Shown here: positions 38,457-49,592 of the stretch, piece by piece
How positions within the stretch are numbered: position 1 is the first letter of the stretch
How the letters are laid out: the number at the start of each line of letters is the position of its first letter
Source of the DNA: Torymus aiolomorphi
Lineage: Eukaryota > Arthropoda > Insecta > Hymenoptera > Torymidae
DNA: 64,000 bases
Reading direction: 5' to 3'
Assembly: GCA_036365515.1 (NCBI GenBank)
Contig: CM070874.1
Coordinates: 63,259,583-63,323,582, forward strand
The notes under the pieces: generated by a model
The model's database searches: none
The model's input: only the letters and a program-made list of their open reading frames with translations
What the model was told of the DNA's origin: nothing
Position numbers and translations under genes: made by a program

Positions 38457-39123
38457 TGTGCGGCTTCACCGCGAGAATTGGTTACATTAATAAAATTTGT
38501 TTACAATCGTTTCTTCACATGTTATAATGTAAAAAACGATATCACAGAATAATATAGTTAATAAAGACACAAAAAAATGTTTTCTTCGAAATTTCAACAT
38601 TGCAAAAATAGATAACGCCCATTAAAAAAAAGTTCAACAAACAATATAAATCTTTTTTATTTTTGATCCGATTCAAAATTGGAACGGCTCATTTTGTTCC
38701 TTGTGTAATTTTATAGGGCGTCAACGATATCAAAATTGAAAAATTTTCGAAACTGGCAAAGATATATCCACTTGTTTATAAAAAAGCATACACGATAAAC
38801 AAGTGGATGGATCCTTGCCGGTTTTGAAATTTTTTCAATTTTGATATCGTTTGCGCCCTATGAAATTGCACAAGGAACAAAATGAGCCCTTCCAATTTTG
38901 AATCGGATCAAAAATAAAAAAGATTTATATTGTTTGTTGAACTTTTTTTTTTAATGGGCGATATCTACTTTTGCAATGTTGAAATTTCGGAGGAAAAATT
39001 TTTTTTTGTTGTATACTTTATGAACCATATTATTATGTGATATCGTTTTTTACATTATAACATGTACAGAAACAATTGTAAAAAATGTTTATTAATGTAA
39101 CCAATTCTCGCATTGAAGTCACC
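38457..39123. mobile_element. Inverted-repeat element, 667 bp, TTAA-flanked
   Basis: The left arm (38,457 to ~38,790; GCGAGAATTGGTTACATTAA, AACGATATCACA, ATCCGATTCAAAATTGGAA) is repeated in inverse to 39,123. The outermost bases are less well matched. TTAA lies at 38,453-38,456 and 39,124-39,127, the latter shared with the next element. TTAA target sites are typical of piggyBac and Kolobok elements; the family is otherwise unassigned. Non-coding. Confidence 0.7.
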
Positions 39124-40286
39124 TTAAGACTGTACGTTATTAATTAAATAAAAAAATTTTTTTTTTGACAGGAATTTCTACGTTTTTGAGCAGTCGTACA
39201 GAAGTCTGGGAGGGCTCATTTTAATCTTAAAGAGTTGTACTTTCATGACCAAAAAAGACCTAAGCGATTAAACAATTAAAAGTTGCTTAAAAAACGCTTT
39301 AAAAAATGTACTCCAAAATATTTATAAACAATAGGCTCGCACGGTCAGACTATTATAGTTAGAAACTTCTCGACTTGATATTCGTAAAGTAGGCATTTTT
39401 TAAGAAATTTTAAGACCTGAATGGTTGCTCTAGCATAATTAGAAGTTGAGATAATCTTTTTTTCTTTTTAAATCACTGCGGCCTTATTTTTAAACATTAA
39501 GGAATGAAATGTGGTGCTTTGCTAAGTTCGATAGTTGTTCTAATAGTAAACAAATTTTGAATGTTATTGATTTACAACCGCATGCATGGTTGATTGATAA
39601 AGACAAACGTTTTTACGGCCGTGAGCCGCTCGCAGCAACGGCTGGCGCGCATGCACGCTACGACTCCGCGCGCGAACTTCGCACGCTGACACTCGAAGAC
39701 TATATATTTTTTCGGCTTCTACTAATCGGAATTTCATTATTTTTTATTTTTTTAGCATAAATCTGTAAGTGCGTTAATTAATATATTAATTTCATTAATA
39801 ATGTCAATTAATATATTATTTGAATGCAATAATAAGGCCGCAAAGCAGTAAAATAACATGAATTTTTTAGATATTAGAGTCTTACTTGCAATTATAAATT
39901 TCTTATTATTATTATAATTAATTATTTCATGAAGTAAATTAAACCAATACTATGTAATAATAATAATCGTATTATTATTCTTTTTTATTTTAATATACTA
40001 TGTAAATTGCTAATAATTATTAACTTTTATAATTAACTTTTCAAGTACGCTAATTAATATGTTATTTGAATGTGATAGTAAGGTCGCCAAGAAATAAAAT
40101 AACATCCATTTGGCAATTATTAATATTTTATTTGTAATTATAAGGTTCTGTATAAAAATGTCATACAAAAAATTATACAAATAGTATAAAAAATCAGACA
40201 TAGGCTGATTTGTGCACGTGAAAATTGTGCACCGATTTATTGTGCACAGAGAAAACAAAAGAAAATTTTGTTCACAAAACGTTTTT

Positions 40287-41050
40287 ACTCGCATCTCCAG
40301 CCTACTTAGGGTTAACAATTATTTAAATAATTATTTTGCCATGTATAGACGTCTGCCTTATTCTAGTATACGCGTGGAACTCGCATCCCCCGCCTACGTG
40401 GAGTTAAGAATTATTTACATAATTATTTTGCCTCGTATGCACGTATAACGCTCTCCCGTATACGCATGGAACTCGCATCCCCCGCCTACTTGGGGTTAAG
40501 AATATTTACATCATTATTTTGCCTTGTATGCACGTATGACGCGCTCCCGTATACCCGTGGAACTCACATATCCCGCCTACTTGGGGTTAACAATTATTTA
40601 AATAATTATTTTGCCATGTATACACGTCTGCCTTATTCCAGTATACGCGTGGAACTCGCATCCCCCGCCTACTTGGGGTTAAGAATTATTTACATAATTA
40701 TTTTGCCTTGTATGCACGTCTGAGGCGCTCCCGTATACCCGTGGAACTCACATATCCCGCCTACTTGGGGTTAACAATTATTTAAATAATTATTTTGCCA
40801 TGTATACACGTCTGCCTTATTCCAGTATACGCGTGGAACTCGCACCCCCCGCCTGCTTGGGGTTATTAATTATTTAAATAATTATTTTGCCATGTATACA
40901 CGTCTGCTTTATTCCAGTATACGCGTGGAACTCGCACCCCCCGCCTGCTTGGGGTTATTAATTATTTAAATAATTATTTTGCCATGTATAAACGTCTGAC
41001 GCGCTCCCGTATACGCGTAGAACCCGCGTCTCCCGGCTACTTGAGTTTTG
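40287..41050 (+). repeat. 92-bp minisatellite, eight-plus copies
   Basis: Unit starts (ACTCGCATCCCCCGCCTACT or close variants) fall at 40,287, 40,379, 40,471, 40,562, 40,654, 40,746, 40,838, 40,930 and 41,022, a nearly exact 92-bp period. Every unit has TTATTTAAATAATTATTTTG (or ACATAATTATT) and a GTATACGCGTGG-like stretch. Two unit types are mixed, one with CTGCCTTATTCCAGTATACG and one with GCGCTCCCGTATACCCG. They alternate in the middle of the array, indicating a dimer-level amplification. Confidence 0.9.
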
Positions 41051-41360
41051 GAATTTTTATTTGATTTAAAATTTAATGTTGTTGGCTAGACAATAGCCAT
41101 ATCGGCTATTAACAGTACTGTCTTGTAGCCCAATTCCCTATAAATAGCCATCTCGATTTTTTCCCGCGAGCTCAGCTTTTAAACTAGCCCAATTCGCTAC
41201 TTATTGCCCAATCTGGCAACACTGCTATAAGACTTCGTATGAACCTTCGTATGAACTAGACTTAGTGCACAATCGGCGAGCAATAATTAAATAAATAGAT
41301 TTGTGCACAATCGGTTAGATATATTTTTAATGAATTTATTTGTGCACAATCGCCCAGCCC
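41051..41360. other. Interior of the 5.3-kb element
   Basis: AT-rich sequence with three GTGCACAATCG words (near 41,259, 41,302 and 41,341) that echo the GTGCACA words in the inner inverse arms. No gene seen. Confidence 0.4.
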
Positions 41361-41362
41361 TA

Positions 41363-42313
41363 GGGTAGTGGTCCGTATTAGTGTGCCTGTCCATATTTGT
41401 GTGCCCTATTATTAAAACATATCCTAGAAATGAACGAGTAAAAACGTAACACTAAAATATTTTTTTTCATAAAGTATAGTTAATTAAGTTTAAATAGAAT
41501 TAATTACTTAATTTGTTTTCATTTACTATAACATTATAAAAGAACTTTCAAAAATATGTTTCATGGTTTGCGGTGTGTCACGGTGTTTCCTTGTCCAAAC
41601 TTGCTAAGAAATGACATTTTTAAAAGTAACATTAAATAATGTTTCGGAAAGATTTTAATGTGTGATACAATTGATTATATCATAAAATAATATTATGTTA
41701 TATAATAAACCTTAATATAAAGGTTTTCAATTGATTTTAATATTTAATTAATGGTGTCTACTAATAGGGCAGTGAAAAACGACTTGTCCAGATTTGTGTG
41801 TGCACAAATACAACACGAGCATGCTCGTATCGGCGCTTGAACAGAAAAGTTAGGTTGGGTTGTCTGCGTACAAACGTTGTTTCATATTGCATTGATGACC
41901 TTCAGCAGTTTTTACCGTATTGGAATTAATTAACATTCAATGTAAACAAGGATTAGAAATTGATTATAAATGCACTACAGTTAACAAAATAATTTTGTTG
42001 GCAATGATAATATTATCAAGACACACTAATGTGGGGCACACAAACGTGTACACCCACATTAATACGGGGCACACAAAAATGTACTTTGTAGTCTGCTAGG
42101 GCACACAAATGCGTACAAAATTTTTTTTTTTTATATTGCTTGTAACTTTCGTAAATATTAATATTTTGCTATAAAAAAAATTGTTTCGCGTAGATTATTA
42201 CTTTTATTATCTATATAAACCTGCCCGGAATCTCTGATACAGCTTAAATAGTCTATTATTATGCGACAAAACTGAAGAGTTTCTTAAACCCACACTAATA
42301 CGGACATCTACCC
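41363..42313. mobile_element. Nested TA-flanked DNA element, 951 bp
   Basis: The ends GGGTAGTGGTCCGTATTAGT and, in inverse, GGGTAGATGTCCGTATTAGT are flanked by TA at 41,361-41,362 and 42,314-42,315. The phrases GTGTGCCC, CACACTAATGTGGGGCACAC and CATTAATACGGGGCACAC recur near 42,020-42,080. No transposase frame is found, so it is a non-autonomous element inserted in the larger one. Confidence 0.7.
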
Positions 42314-42628
42314 TATATTACGTGCACGATAAATAAGCACAGTGTGCAAGACTTTTTTTGGTTGAAATGTTATTTTATGTTATTGTGCACAACAATCTTG
42401 TGCACATTACTGAATTTCATCTTTTTCCGTAAAGTGTACAATTTTTTGTGCAAAAGTAAAAACGTTTTGTAAACAAAATTTTCTTTTCTTTTCTCTGTGC
42501 ACAATAAATCGGTGCATAATTTTCACGTGCACAAATCAGCCTATGTCAAAAATCATACAAATGGTATACACTTAATTATAAAATATATACATGAAGGCGC
42601 TAATTCTAATAATAATTATATACGGAAC
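42314..42628. other. Right inner arm of the 5.3-kb element
   Basis: 42,456-42,570 is the inverse of ~40,170-40,286 (GCTGATTTGTGCACGTGAAA; CGATTTATTGTGCACAGAGA). The rest is AT-rich. Confidence 0.6.
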
Positions 42629-43266
42629 TTATTCTAATCTTTGACGTTTATCGAGATGATCGTAATCAGAATCATCTGGATCAACGTCATCGTCTATGGC
42701 AGATTCTAAAACATCGCTTTCTATGTAAGAAACTATTTCGGTTTCTTGTGCATCTAGGTTTTCGTCAATTTCTTCAAATACTTTCTCTTTATTACAACAA
42801 TTCTCATTACATGCACATACGTTACTACAGAACAGTCCCTTCTTAACACATACACATATATTTTTTTTACAGCTCGTTGTACATCGACAACTGATCACCT
42901 TTAGCAATTTTTCTGGAATTAACGGATATTCTGAGTAGACAAGCTTAAAGCCGTTTTCAGTTTTTTCCATCCCCATTCATGTGCTTCTTTATAATTACCT
43001 AACCATTGCTGTAATTTTTGGAAGGTGCGGAATGAGTGTTTATTTCCTGCACCTTCTGTTGGGATAAGGTTTTCTAGTTTAAAAGTTGACCTTGATGATG
43101 ATTTCTTGAAGTTTACAAATCTTAAATCATTTAAGTCGGTGATATTTTTATCATTACTGTACATGCGTGCAATAATTTTATTACCGCACGCTGCTAGTTC
43201 AGCTCGGTTAGCATTTGGATTATAAAATGTTTGACACAACTCCACAAATCCTCCCCCAATAAAGTA
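42629..43266 (-). pseudogene. C-terminal part of a CXC-type transposon-associated protein
   Basis: Two overlapping minus frames (43,245 to ~42,960 and ~42,976 to 42,629) join into one ~200-residue protein if one A is added to the A6 run in TGGAAAAAACTG near 42,966. The joint HEWGWKK / KTENGFKLVY then reads through. The first part (FYNPNANRAELAACGNKIIA, LIPTEGAGNKHSFRTFQKLQ) has the pattern of a widespread family in arthropods and cnidarians with a conserved LPPT..A..QH..R...Q.Q.W core. The second has a cysteine cluster (ISCRCTTSCKKNICVCVKKG, FCSNVCACNENCCN) like CXC/tesmin modules, then an acidic tail. Upstream, TAA closes the frame before CTTTATTGGGGAGG, so the N-terminal bulk is missing. 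It lies inside the inverted arms and is probably this element's decayed gene. Confidence 0.55.
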
Positions 43267-43524
43267 TACTTTAAAATAATATCTGTCTACCTATCTGAGT
43301 CTTAATTTGTACAGGGTTTCCCCCCAATAAATTATACTTTAAAATAATACAAAAATTTCGGTTCTTCAGAAATTTACTGTAATTATAGGGTTCTTAACTA
43401 ATGACATTTATTTTAAATGACAATATTGTAGTACTATTCAAATCAAATACTATTCATTCAAAATATACTCTAAGTAAATTTTCGAATAATTATACACATA
43501 AATAACTAACAGTAATTTACACAG
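43267..43524. other. Interior of the 5.3-kb element
   Basis: A short direct duplication: CCCCAATAAAGTATACTTTA (near 43,255) and CCCCAATAAATTATACTTTA (near 43,323). No gene seen. Confidence 0.45.
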
Positions 43525-44451
43525 TAAATTAAAATAAGAAAAATAATACGATTATTATTATTAAATAGTATTGGTTCAATTTATTTCGATAAAGTTTGTT
43601 CTTGGTAAAATAGATTTATTATATTTATTTCATGAAATAATTAATTATAATAATAATAAGAAATTTATAATTGCAAGTAAGATTTTAATATCTAAAAGAT
43701 TCATGTTATTTTACTGTTTTGCGACCATAATATTGTATTCAAATAATATATTAATTGATATTATTAATGAAATTAATATATTAATTAACGCACTCACAGA
43801 TTTTTGCTCAAAAAATAAAAAATAATGAAATTCCAATTAGTAGAAGCCGAGAAAATGTATATGAGCGTGCGAAGTTCGCGCGCGGAGTCGTAGCGCGCAT
43901 GCGCGCCAGCCGCCAAGCAGCCGCCGCGCGCGTTCCGTTGCTGCGAGCGGTTCACGGCCGTAAAAACGTTTGTCTTTATCAATCAACCATGCATGCGGTT
44001 GTAAATAAATAACATTCAAAATTTGTTTACTATTAGAACAACTATCGAACTTAGCAAAGCATCATATTTTGTTCTTTAATGTTTAAAAATAAGGCCGCAG
44101 TGATTTAAAAAAAAAAGATTATCTCAGCTTCTAATTATGCTAGAGCAACCATTATCAGGTCTTAAAATTTCTTAAAAACTGCCTACTTTACGAATATCAA
44201 GTCGAGAAGCTTCTAACTATAATAGTCTGATCGTGCGAGCCTATTGTTTATAATTATTTTGGAGTACATTTTTTAAAGCGTTTTGTAAGCAACTTTTAAT
44301 TGTTTAATTGCTTAGATCTTTTTTGGTCATGAAATTTCAACTCTTTAAGATTAAAATGAGCCCTCCCGGACTTCTGTACGACTGCTCAAAAACGTAGAAA
44401 TTCCTGTCAAAAAAAAAATTTTTTTAGTTAATTAATAACGTACAGACTTAA

Positions 44452-44956
44452 ATAATAATTTTTGAGATTCGGCTTAATGGCTGGTAATAATTAAGGTGGG
44501 TAAGACTTACCTTTACAAGTATTTTTCAAGCCTCAATGACAAAATCTGAATTTTTTATTGATAATTTAAAAAATAGCGATTTTAGACGGTTTATTTGCAA
44601 TAATTAATGAACTAATTAACATATAGTTTCGGTAAGCGGCTTACTCGATAGATCTTTTTAATATCTACAACTTTCAATTACGACTTTTGTCTGTCCGATC
44701 AATAGTTGAAAATATATAAGCAAAAACCCGTTTTTTTCAACTTTGAGCATTGTTTAAACAATGAAATTTTACTATTCTCAAGCAGCAACTATATACATTA
44801 TATTTCTACTATCGGAAACTATAAGAATCCGCTGAGACATTACTGTTCACAGTATGGTAATGAAAAATGCTAGTTTGCGTGGACTAAGTGTTGTATGGGA
44901 CTGTCCACATAATTCATCATGCTATGCTTTCCATGCTTCATGTCGCGTATATTATT
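44452..44956. other. AT-rich spacer
   Basis: Nothing recognised. Confidence 0.35.
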
Positions 44957-45103
44957 ACTAGCGTTAATCAGCGCGCTACGCGCGCCACTGTTTCGTCTTT
45001 TGTTTCTCTCCTTTCGAGATTCGAGACGGATTCGATTATTCGAGATTTCGAGATCGTTCGAGGGCAAAATAGATTATCTCGAATGCTCAATTTATATAAG
45101 GGA
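44957..45103 (+). repeat. 147-bp direct repeat, copy 1
   Basis: From ACTAGCGTTAATCAGCGCGC to TTTATATAAGGGA. The second copy lies exactly 237 bp downstream and differs at about two positions. It includes GAGATTCGAGACGGATTCGA and GATCGTTCGAGGGCAAAATA. Confidence 0.85.
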
Positions 45104-45193
45104 TGCCGTTGATTCCGGTTATTGGTCCGTTCCATAGTCCGTTCTATTCCGTTTGTCTCGGCGTGCGCATCGTTTTTATAAATATAAAAAACT

Positions 45194-45340
45194 ACTAGCG
45201 TTAATCAGCGCGCTACGCGCGTCACTGTTTCGTCTTTTGTTTCTCTCCTTTAGAGATTCGAGACGGATTCGATTATTCGAGATTTCGAGATCGTTCGAGG
45301 GCAAAATAGATTATCTCGAATGCTCAATTTATATAAGGGA
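45194..45340 (+). repeat. 147-bp direct repeat, copy 2
   Basis: Nearly identical to 44,957-45,103, implying a recent duplication. It ends about 400 bp before the UHRF1 start codon. An older inverse copy is at 28,201-28,346. Confidence 0.85.
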
Positions 45341-45745
45341 CACAGGTATACGAGTACAAGACAAACGAACAAATGGAACGGACCAACGTCATGAGCGGTA
45401 CGGAAAGTATACCATGATGTTAATGTAGACAGCCCCTAATAGCAGCTGTTATTTTCCCGCGCACGCTGCACGCCACGCGCCGTGCGCAGGCGTCGAGTAA
45501 GAAATTCCAGCACTGATTCCGCTTACTTCTCGCGCCAATTCTTGTGGATGGTGCTCTCGTAGCTAAAAAGGGCACAAAAAACCGCAATAAATACGCACAC
45601 CATCGTTAACACTCGTTCCGTCCGTTCGTGAAAAATTATACATTGTATTGTCGCGTGTGACTCCGACCGTTTTTTCGGATAAAATAATTGACAAAGACAA
45701 TAAAACAGTGCTGTTCGAGACGAACGCTCGTTGAAAAAGGCCAAG
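45341..45745 (+). promoter_or_regulatory. UHRF1 promoter and 5' leader (inferred)
   Basis: 45,450-45,560 is CpG-rich (CCCGCGCACGCTGCACGCC; CACGCGCCGTGCGCAGGCG) with no TATA box at a convincing place, as expected of a housekeeping-type insect promoter. An in-frame TAA at 45,701-45,703 closes the frame upstream of the start codon. The transcription start is not determinable here. Confidence 0.45.
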
Positions 45746-48598
45746 ATGTACGTGCAGGTGGTCACGATTGATGGCAAGAAGAAGACCGTGCTCAATGTTT
45801 CCAAATTAACGAAGATCCAGGATCTGAAAAAAGACATCGAGCATGAGTTTGGAATAGCAAAGGCCAAGCAGGCTTTGTTTTTTCGTGGAAAGCATCTAGA
45901 AAATGATTGCACTTTGTATGACTACAGCATTAACATAAATAACGTCATTCAGGTGAGCCCTCTTTATGCTTATCTTGTTAAATTCCATTTAAAAACCATA
46001 AATTAGCTATTGTAATTAATCCTACATTTATGAATATAGTTTATTATTTTCATCAAGTAATGTGTTTTACACGTGTTACTATATTCTAAGTTTTTCCTTT
46101 AATATTATTTATTTATTGGTTTTTAATGAATAATAACTCCAGATAGACTGTGTACCGTTTTATTGTAACAATGAGTTATTTTCATAATCATTAGGTTAGA
46201 ATTATATTATAAATAAACAAAATAATTTTTTATATTTATGCAGTAGTTTACAGTAATAAAAAATTATTTTATTTGTATTATTTAATATAGGGTGTATAAT
46301 ACAAAAATTAAATAATTTATTCAATCAAGTATTGTAAAAAATATTTAAAATCCCATTATGTTTATTTTGATGCACTCGTACAGAAAAAAAACTCTGACAC
46401 AAACATAGCAGTAAAAAAGCGGAGAAAAATAAATGATATTACCAAATTAAATGAATAATGTAGAAAGAGTTTATTTTTGTACATGGCGAAAAACCAAAAT
46501 TCCATTATTGTGTAATTAATTAATACTCAATCATGTTGTTAATTAAATTGAAATCTTATATGTAATTTGATGTAATATATATTTTTTATAGGTGATGATA
46601 AAATCAGAAGAAAATATTATAACTGAAAAGAAAACAAAAAGCGAAGATATTAAAAAAAATAAATCAAAATTAATAGAAATAGAAAAGAAAAAAGAAGAAG
46701 AAGAAGAAGGAGAAGAAATTGATTTTTCAAGTGAATATTATAAAGTAGGAGATGCTATTGATTGTACTGACAATGCTTTAGGTGCTTGGTTTGAAGCAAA
46801 AATACTTAGAATATTTACTAAATCTGAAAAATTATTTTACCAAGTAAAATGGGATTTACCAGACACAAAAGATGATGAACCCTTTAACGTTCAAGAAAAC
46901 TCTATTAGACCAAGAGCATGGAAAATTATAAACTTCAATAACTTAGAAATTGGTCAAAAAGTAATGTTGAATTATAATTTAGAAGACCCAAAAGAAGTGG
47001 GAAATTGGTATGATTTTACAATATCTACAATAAAAAATAGTAGAGCATTAAAGGAATTAATTGGGACTTTACACATTGGAGATGGAAGTCGTTCTGTTGA
47101 GGATTGCACTATCAATACAAAACTTGACATATTCCGAATTGAAAATCCAATTCTATTGAGTAAAAGAGATGAGGATCTCATGATAAGACGAATTCCGAAA
47201 ACACGAAGAAAAATTCCTGTTAAATGTTTAACCTGTAGAGACAATTCAAACAAAAAATGTCGAGAATGTAGTTGCAAGGTTTGTGGTAAAAAGGATGATC
47301 CTCATCTTACACTTCTTTGTGATGAATGTGATGATGCATATCATATATCTTGTTTAGATCCCCCTTTAACTGAACTTCCTTCAGATGATGATTGGTATTG
47401 TCCAGATTGCAAAGTGAACTCAAATGAAATTGTAAAGGTTGGCGAAAAAATTATTCCTAAAAAGAAGCATAGCAATGTTGTTGGAAGTACTAGAGATTGG
47501 GGACAAGGTATGGCTTGTGTGGGGAGAACTAAAATTTGCACAATAGTTCCTTTAAGTCATAGAGGTCCTATCCCTGGAATAGAAGTTGGTACATTATGGA
47601 AATTCAGATTCCAAGTATCAGAAGCAGGAGTTCATAGACCACATGTGGCTGGAATCCATGGTAAAGGCACTGATTGTGCTTATTCTATTGTTTTATCTGG
47701 AGGATATGAAGATGATGTTGATAATGGTGAAGAATTCTTTTATACTGGTTCTGGTGGTAGAGATTTATCGGGAAATAAAAGAACTGCAAAACAAAGCTCT
47801 GACCAGCAATTAACATTGATGAACAGAGCTTTGGCATTAAATTGCAATGCTCAAGTGGATGAGAAAAATGGAGCTGAAGCTACTGATTGGAAAGCAGGTA
47901 TACCTATTAGAGTTGTGAGAAATTTCAAACTTGCTAAACACAGTAAATATGCACCAGAAGATGGAAACAGGTATGATGGTATTTATAAAGTAGTAAAATA
48001 TTGGCCTGAAAAAGGCCAAAGTGGATTTCGAGTATGGCGCTACTTGTTAAGAAGAGATGATCCCATATCAGCACCATGGACGAAAAAGGGTAAAAAGAGA
48101 ATAGCTGATCTTGGTTTAGAAATGATCTATCCTGAGGGTTACCAAGAAGCTCAAGAAAAAAAATCTGGGATTACAAAGAAACGCAAATCTGATGATGAAG
48201 CTGATGATAATTCTGAAGAAATTACATCTGCAACTAAAAAAAGAAAAATTGTTTTTAAGCTGAACAATGAACTTTTAGAATTAATAAAACAGGATTTAGT
48301 TAATGTTAAATTATGGAATCAATGTAATGAATTTATATCTGAAGGAAAACAAGCATATTATGACAAAATTTCTACAGAATTGGCTTGTATTGTTTGTCAA
48401 GATCTAGTATTTAAACCTGTTACAACACCATGTGCACATAATATCTGCATTTCCTGTTTAAAACGTAGTTTTGAAGTTAGCAAATATGCCTGTCCAATGT
48501 GTCGTACATCTTTAGATAAAAATGACAAAATTGAAGTTAATGAGATTCTTTCATCAATTTTACTTTTATTGTTTCCAGGATATGACAGAAACAGATAA
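45746..48598 (+). CDS. UHRF1: E3 ubiquitin-protein ligase UHRF1
   Basis: Nuclear reader of hemimethylated CpG that recruits DNMT1 and ubiquitinates histone H3 (family knowledge). Two coding exons: 45,746-45,952 and 46,592-48,598. The intron starts CAG|GTGAGC and ends TTATAG|GTGATG, with phase 0. The product is 737 residues (human about 793). Domains: ubiquitin-like 1-75 (start MYVQVVTIDGKKKTVLNV); charged Lys/Glu linker ~75-112; tandem Tudor ~114-260; Cys-rich pre-PHD plus PHD ~281-343 (CDECDDAYHISCLDPPLTEL); SRA/YDG ~366-585 (VHRPHVAGIHG, YTGSGGRDLSGNKRTA, NRYDGIYKVVKYWPEKG); RING ~668-706 (CIVCQDLVFKPVTTPCAHNI, CPMC). All Zn ligands are visible, with no stops or shifts. ATG 45,746 is chosen because an in-frame stop precedes it and homologues start M-YVQV/WIQV. 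The 2-kb second exon carries every domain after the UBL. Confidence 0.97.
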
Positions 48599-49207
48599 AC
48601 AGAATATTATTATAGTAAAATTAATTGACTAATTTGATTTTTTATTTTTTTAGAAGATACAGTATTACATATTTATACAAAAAAATGATTTTGTTTTTAT
48701 TCAATGAATTAACATCTTTGAGAAGTAAAAATATGTCAGATAATCTTTTGCATTGAAGTATATCCTGATAATAAAAATTAATTTTTGTAATAAATGTATT
48801 ATAGTTATAATTATAAGTTTTAATGATCACAAGAATGTACCGATGAATCAACTTCTTGAAATGGAATTTCTTTGTATTACAGTATATTTATTTTTTACTT
48901 TTATAATACCATGTAAAACCTTATTTATTTTTTAATGTTCATAAAAATCATTTTGTTAAGACATTATCCTGTATTTATTTTATAATAAATAATAAAACCT
49001 ACTTTATTATACCACTTTTATCGTATTAAGTATTCTACCATTACTTTAAAATATTTATGTTATTATCAAAAAACTGATATAAAAAAATTTTATTTTTAAA
49101 TGTTTTTGCTTTAATTTCTCTGATTTGAGAATTTTTGGTTGGTATTGGTGGAATTATTCAACCAATATTATGACTTGTGATATATAAATATATTAACATA
49201 TTTTATA
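48599..49207 (+). other. UHRF1 3' flank
   Basis: AT-rich. AATAAA words at 48,789 and 48,984-48,997 are plausible polyadenylation signals. No other gene seen. Confidence 0.45.
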
Positions 49208-49538
49208 CAACCTGTTCTGAAAATGTATGCGTCTGTAAACATAATCGTGTAGAGCGCAAAATTCTAAGAAAAAAAGTTCCTTTACCATTTTTTCATATGA
49301 CTAGTACTTTTTCAGTAACTGATGTGTTTAAATTGTTTGTTTTTAATAGGAATTGTATATCTATAGATATCATCTTATAAACATAGGTATACATTTTCTA
49401 TTAAAAACAAACAATTTAAACACATCAGTTACTAAAAAAGTACTAGTCATATGAAAAAATGGTAAAGGAACTTTTTTCTTAGAATTTTACGCTCTACAGG
49501 ATTATGTTTACAGATGCATACATTTTCAGAACAAGTTG
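49208..49538. mobile_element. Palindromic MITE, 331 bp
   Basis: CAACCTGTTCTGAAAATG at the left is mirrored by CATTTTCAGAACAAGTTG at the right. Pairing continues across GTAAACATAATC, AGTTCCTTTACCATTTTTTC and AAACAATTTAAACACATCAG to a small centre near 49,370. TA lies outside both ends (49,206-49,207; 49,539-49,540). Confidence 0.8.
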
Positions 49539-49592
49539 TATATTACACAGTAAAATCAGAATATAATCGATACCATTAAAATTAGCTTGCAG

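Larger units (their letters stand above)
39128..44447. mobile_element. 5.3-kb TTAA-flanked element with ~0.9-kb inverted arms
   Basis: The left end reads GACTGTACGTTATTAATTAA and the right end, in inverse, GTCTGTACGTTATTAATTAA, each beside TTAA (39,124-39,127; 44,448-44,451). The arms stay collinear for roughly 0.9 kb (to ~40,010 and from ~43,525). They share GAGCAGTCGTACAGAAGTC and CGCATGCATGGTTGATTGAT-type stretches with small indels, including extra bases near 43,910-43,940. Nested inside are a second pair of inverse arms (~40,170-40,286 and 42,456-42,570), a 92-bp minisatellite, a TA-flanked element and a broken gene. Long arms plus TTAA fit a piggyBac/Kolobok-like or foldback transposon; no transposase is recognised. 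Confidence 0.75.

Noticed and set aside
46972..48019. Minus-strand ORFs over UHRF1
   Set aside because: Antisense shadows of a well-supported coding exon.
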